A DNA stretch of 64,000 bases, taken from Helicoverpa zea (taxonomy: Eukaryota; Arthropoda; Insecta; Lepidoptera; Noctuidae). The position numbers and the translations under genes were made by a program. The notes beneath the pieces were generated by a model that saw only the letters and a program-made list of their open reading frames with translations, did not search any database and had not been told where the DNA came from. Below, piece after piece: positions 60,520 through 64,000 of the stretch (its first letter is position 1; each line of letters starts with the position of its first letter). The stretch is taken from positions 18,228,001-18,292,000 of the forward strand of contig NC_061482.1 of NCBI RefSeq assembly GCF_022581195.2, given 5' to 3'.

Positions 60520-60920
60520 GGGTGCGTCCACATCTGGCGAATGCGCCGCGAATGCGCAGCACGCGAGCCGATCGCGAGCTGTCCGCGAGCTGCGCGCGTG
60601 CATTTTTGTTCGTGCGCCGCTTCTGCGCCGCCCGCGCGCAGCTCGCGCGCGACCTAAGCGCCGCACGCGAGCGGCGCGCAGGCGGCGCGCGACGTCTGCT
60701 ATCTTCGATAGTACTGAGCCAATATACGGAACTGTAAGGGCGAGAACTGATTGCGCGCAGATCGCGCGCCGCTCGCGCGCTCTATACGAGCCTTGCGTGA
60801 GTTGCGCTAAAGAGGCGCACCGAACTATTGCAGTGACTGCACGCGCGCAGCTCGCGGACAGCTCGCGATCGGCTCGCGTGCTGCGCTTTCGCGGCGCATT
60901 CGCCAGATATGGACGCACCC
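60520..60920. mobile_element. GC-rich fold-back MITE with 83-bp TIRs
   Basis: GGGTGCGTCCACATCTGGCG at 60520 mirrors the right end closing GGACGCACCC at 60920. The arms agree over about 83 bp with only two differences. The interior is built of CGCGCAG/CTCGCG-like CpG-rich words, in contrast to AT-rich flanks. Frames of 103 and 145 codons on opposite strands here arise from the palindromic GC composition and are not genes. No clear target duplication was found. Confidence 0.85.
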
Positions 60921-62073
60921 TTAAAGATCTCATTTATCTTATCACATCATTAATTATGTGAATGAAACTAAAAACCATTTAGGAACCTACTTAAACAACT
61001 CAAGCGATCTAAAGCGAATAAAGATATTACAGTAAATTATACTAACCACCAAATGACAAAACATTTTATTTTTATTGGTCACGTAATTGACCGACCCTCC
61101 TTTAATTAACTTAATGCGCACAGCGAACTGACTGCAGCATTTAAAGTGACATACCACGTTTTTGCTGTCACCTACGTAAGTAGCTTGAGAGACATTTTCA
61201 AACGAAAGAAAAGAAAATTGAGTCACTTAAAAAGGCCTGAAGATATTCTAGGTCAATAGGCGCCTCATTAATAAAGCCCCACAATGGCCGTCTCATGTGA
61301 TGCAGCTAATGACTTCCAGCCAGTTCTTTGGCCCAGACACACGCACACATTGACAGCTACACACATTCAAGCATAGATAACAGACATGTGAGTCCGGATT
61401 ACGTAATGGCAATGACCTTCAGCGCTTGTATGACGGCTGATACCAGATATTTGAGTACACTTTCACTTCGATGTTTGTTGCTTGCGAACTTTATTTGGGG
61501 TCAGCAGAACTGTAAGTGGTTTTGGCATTTTCGGGGTGTTTAAAATTGGAGTTATCACGCTTCAAGACCTACTTTTGAATGACTATATTTTACTACTTAT
61601 TTACGTGAAAAAAGTATCGTATGTTGCAAAATCAAAAGCTGGAATGCGAAGATAAAAGAACTCGCTCTCAAAGAGCGAAATATCCAGAGTTACGACACAA
61701 ATACCGATTCTATACTTTTTATTGTCATTCAAACATTAAGGCCTTTGGCACACGCTTCACACAACGAGATCTGATTGGCTTTCAACCCAGTGCTGGCTGA
61801 ATTTCCACTTTGAAATTGGAATGCCTTCAAGCTTCAGTGAGGGTACTAATTGGAGACCCTGTCATAGCTTGGAGCGCAAAATTGCACCTTGATTGGGAAC
61901 CTGCAATTGCAGTGCCGAAATCGGTATTGTTTTTTGTCCTTTTAGCTGTGAAATAGGACATAGGTGAAAAGGCTTTTATCGCTCTATCATGTGTCCAATA
62001 CCCAATTCGAACAGATTAAAATCATACTCCCTGAAGTATCAATGATTTTTTACTCTGTCTTTACAAATACTGT
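60921..62073. other. No feature recognised
   Basis: AT-rich sequence with no supported gene. The frame at 61328-61543 is unsupported. Confidence 0.4.
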
Positions 62074-62111
62074 AAAAAAAAAAAAAAAAAAAAAAAAAAC
62101 ATTTTTTTTTT
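62074..62111. repeat. Homopolymer pair (A)26-CA-(T)10
   Basis: A run of 26 A, then CA, then ten T. It directly precedes a Helitron fragment. Run length may be affected by sequencing or assembly. Confidence 0.7.
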
Positions 62112-62237
62112 ATCTTTTTAAGGCTCCGTAACTACTAAAACGATTCAAAAAATTCTTCAGCTGTTGGTAAACTACACAAACGGCCCGGGGTTAAATAGGC
62201 TAGATTCTATCCGCGTACAGAGGAACGCGGGTGAAAA
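62112..62237 (+). repeat. Lep1-type Helitron, degenerate
   Basis: taaggctccgtaactactaa, tgttggtaaactacacaaac and gaacgcgggtgaaaag follow the family order. The CTAG end is lost. Confidence 0.55.
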
Positions 62238-63011
62238 GTAATAAATATCTTCTATCCATCCAAAATTGTACGGAAAAAGTAATCAAAAAATAGCCTACAT
62301 ATCCCCCTTTAAATAAAACATACCCAGCTTCATTTCCATTTAAAAACTCGACCGTTTATCACAATCAAGTTTTTTATTCGAGACGAAATCAAAGTTTTTA
62401 TCGAGACGCGCCAACGGTCGAAATATATAAATATTTAGCAATGAGTCATACTGTGGTATGCTTGAGTTGAGAATGTTGTCATCGCATCGATGTATTGTTC
62501 AATTCAATGTTGTGTGGAGTTTTACTACTGTTTTTTTGAGACTGTGGGTGGTGATGCGAAGACTAACTTGGGCACGCTGTTTTACTCGTCTCACGCGTCA
62601 TAAGGGAACTTAACTGCTAGTCACATCTATGTAAAAAGTAGCCGTTAAAACGAATTATTCGTCCATTCTTAGGCTCTATCTTGATAGTTGTATCTGTGTA
62701 TCAAACATTTTAAGTTTTTAGTTGTTTTGATGTAAAAGCACGATAGACAAAATTACTATAGCATTTAAATATTAGTTAGAATTACTAATAGACAGATAAT
62801 AATGATTGCTTCTAGTTTTCTCGGGGACGCGAGTGAATCCGCGAGTAACAACTAGTATTATTCTCGCATTATACACAGCAAACAGAGCTCAAACAAATGC
62901 TATTAAGATCAATCAGGCATCACACAAATGTTTTCAAATCAATACAGTTTCACTCATCGCCGACATAATGACCTACAATCCTAATTAGCTCGACTTATTA
63001 ATATACACAAA
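62238..63011. other. No gene; Helitron 3' scrap
   Basis: A short tcggggacgcgagtgaatcc...CTAG|T 3' end lies at 62821-62855. The rest is unassigned. Confidence 0.4.
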
Positions 63012-63158
63012 CCGTCTTACCACAAAAACTTTTTAACGTCAGTTTAAGACTTGTCTAAAAAAAATGTCAAATTATGACGTTGACATATGGTTCATTTTGG
63101 AGCCACATTTTTTTTAGACAAGTGTAAAACAGTGGTTAAAATTTTTTGTAGTAAGGCC
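63012..63158. mobile_element. Palindromic MITE, mariner-like (copy 2)
   Basis: Inverted arms cgtcttaccacaaaaacttt...cttgtctaaaaaaa and ttttttttagacaagtgtaa...ttttttgtagtaaggcc, with the same arrangement as 24585-24729 but more diverged. TAG follows near the right end. Confidence 0.7.
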
Positions 63159-63194
63159 ATAGTTGTTTGCCGCGGATTTACGCGCTTGCTGACA

Positions 63195-63325
63195 GAACGA
63201 CTTGACGGCTTCAAAACTATTGAACCGATTTGAGAAATTCTTTCCCTGTTGGAAAGCTACACTCTTCTCGCGTTAAATAGGCTGTATTTTATCCTGGTAC
63301 GGGTAACCGATACGGGTGAAACTTT
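63195..63325 (+). repeat. Lep1-type Helitron 3' half, diverged
   Basis: aaaactattgaaccgatttg, ccctgttggaaagctacact and tttatcctggtacgggtaac match family blocks; both termini are lost. Confidence 0.6.
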
Positions 63326-64000
63326 GAAATCGGCTGATCGGAAATAAAAAGTTATCTATACTTTTTGTGAATCGGTTTAACATTATGAAACTCGTAGTAA
63401 TTTTACATTCACAGTATCAAACCGCAAAACATCTGGAAGAGAGTAATAAAACAATATTATCAGATATTACCTCATCACTCAAAAGCGTAGGACTGCTTTG
63501 TTCCATCTCTCTCTGATTGCAGGGGAGGAAGAGAGAGAAAACTCGTACCGGTTTGACTACGGAATCATCATTATTTTTGGTGAAGCGTGTTTATCTGTAG
63601 TTTGTTGCCTAGGCGGCTAGGGGAACGTGTTTTGTAGGCAGAAAATATCATGGATATACAAAGCTGTGTAAAAATCGTGAAAACGTTTTTCACCTTTTTT
63701 GCAGTACAACATAGAAACACGACAGCTATATAACAGCCATAAAAAGAAACTGCTTACAAAGCCCCTTTTTATGATCCAACCCAAAACACACGAATAAAGT
63801 ACGGCATCTTCATAAAATTCTACTTTCATCCAAAATCAATATTTTCTCAAGCCAAAGTCGTAATCAATCTACTATTACGCACATTCCCGCAATACACTAC
63901 ACATCTCAATACGTTACCCACACAAACATACTTCAATTTACTACTTTACGAACTTTGTTTAATTCGGGGGAACTCGGCGAGCCGAAAGTAACCGAATCCC
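63326..64000. other. No feature recognised
   Basis: AT-rich end of the window. The minus-strand frame at 63617-63829 is unsupported. Confidence 0.4.

Noticed and set aside
60426..60933. 103- and 145-codon ORFs on opposite strands, rich in R and A
   Set aside because: They lie in the palindromic CpG-rich arms of a MITE; the openness is a composition effect.

Overview
The window is AT-rich eukaryotic nuclear DNA, almost certainly from a moth (Lepidoptera, probably Noctuidae). The evidence is the repeats: Lep1-type non-autonomous Helitrons (A|TCTATACTAATATTATAAA ... CTAG|T), a noctuid-type SINE whose 3' part includes a 'ccaacatagttgggaaaa ... ggcagatgatgatg' end, LINE tails encoding GEAYVQQWTAIG followed by (GAT)n, and several TIR elements of moth type. 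There is no operon structure, ribosome-binding site, CRISPR array or prophage.

Genes are sparse. The one clear intact long reading frame lies on the minus strand at 26198-27277 (359 codons). It is an unrecognised, probably helical protein with six N-glycosylation sequons, a TATA box or splice acceptor just upstream, and an AATAAA overlapping its stop codon. A small two-exon candidate on the plus strand (35068-35477, spliced product 84 aa) carries a C-x2-C ... WTVPR ... C-x2-C-W zinc-binding pattern. Weaker exon-like segments lie at 2957-2988, 40857-41155 and 52888-53136 (minus strand). Most other open frames are chance or repeat-derived.

Region by region: 0-5 kb is mostly featureless apart from a ~400 bp TIR element (427-827). 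5-15 kb holds SINE, LINE and Helitron fragments and a GC-rich fold-back element (12739-13171). 15-25 kb has Helitron and SINE pieces, a TIR element carrying a degenerate SAP-like ORF (23479-23922) and a small palindromic MITE (24585-24729). 26-28 kb is the orphan gene. 34-36 kb has a 58-bp-TIR fold-back element and the zinc-binding candidate. 37.5-39.7 kb is a multi-level nest of transposons. 41-55 kb has a full SINE, an hAT-like MITE, a 5'-truncated LINE with an 11 bp target duplication, and a 960 bp TIR element sharing 164 identical bases with the one at 34 kb. 55-64 kb is sparse, with a 422 bp Helitron and a second GC-rich fold-back element.

The most informative structure is the nest at 37.5-39.7 kb. 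A 1715 bp element with 12 bp TIRs sits exactly between AAA and TTT of a second copy of the element at 427-827. The first copy serves as an intact empty site and shows that no bases were duplicated on insertion. That is the behaviour known for Spy-group DNA transposons.
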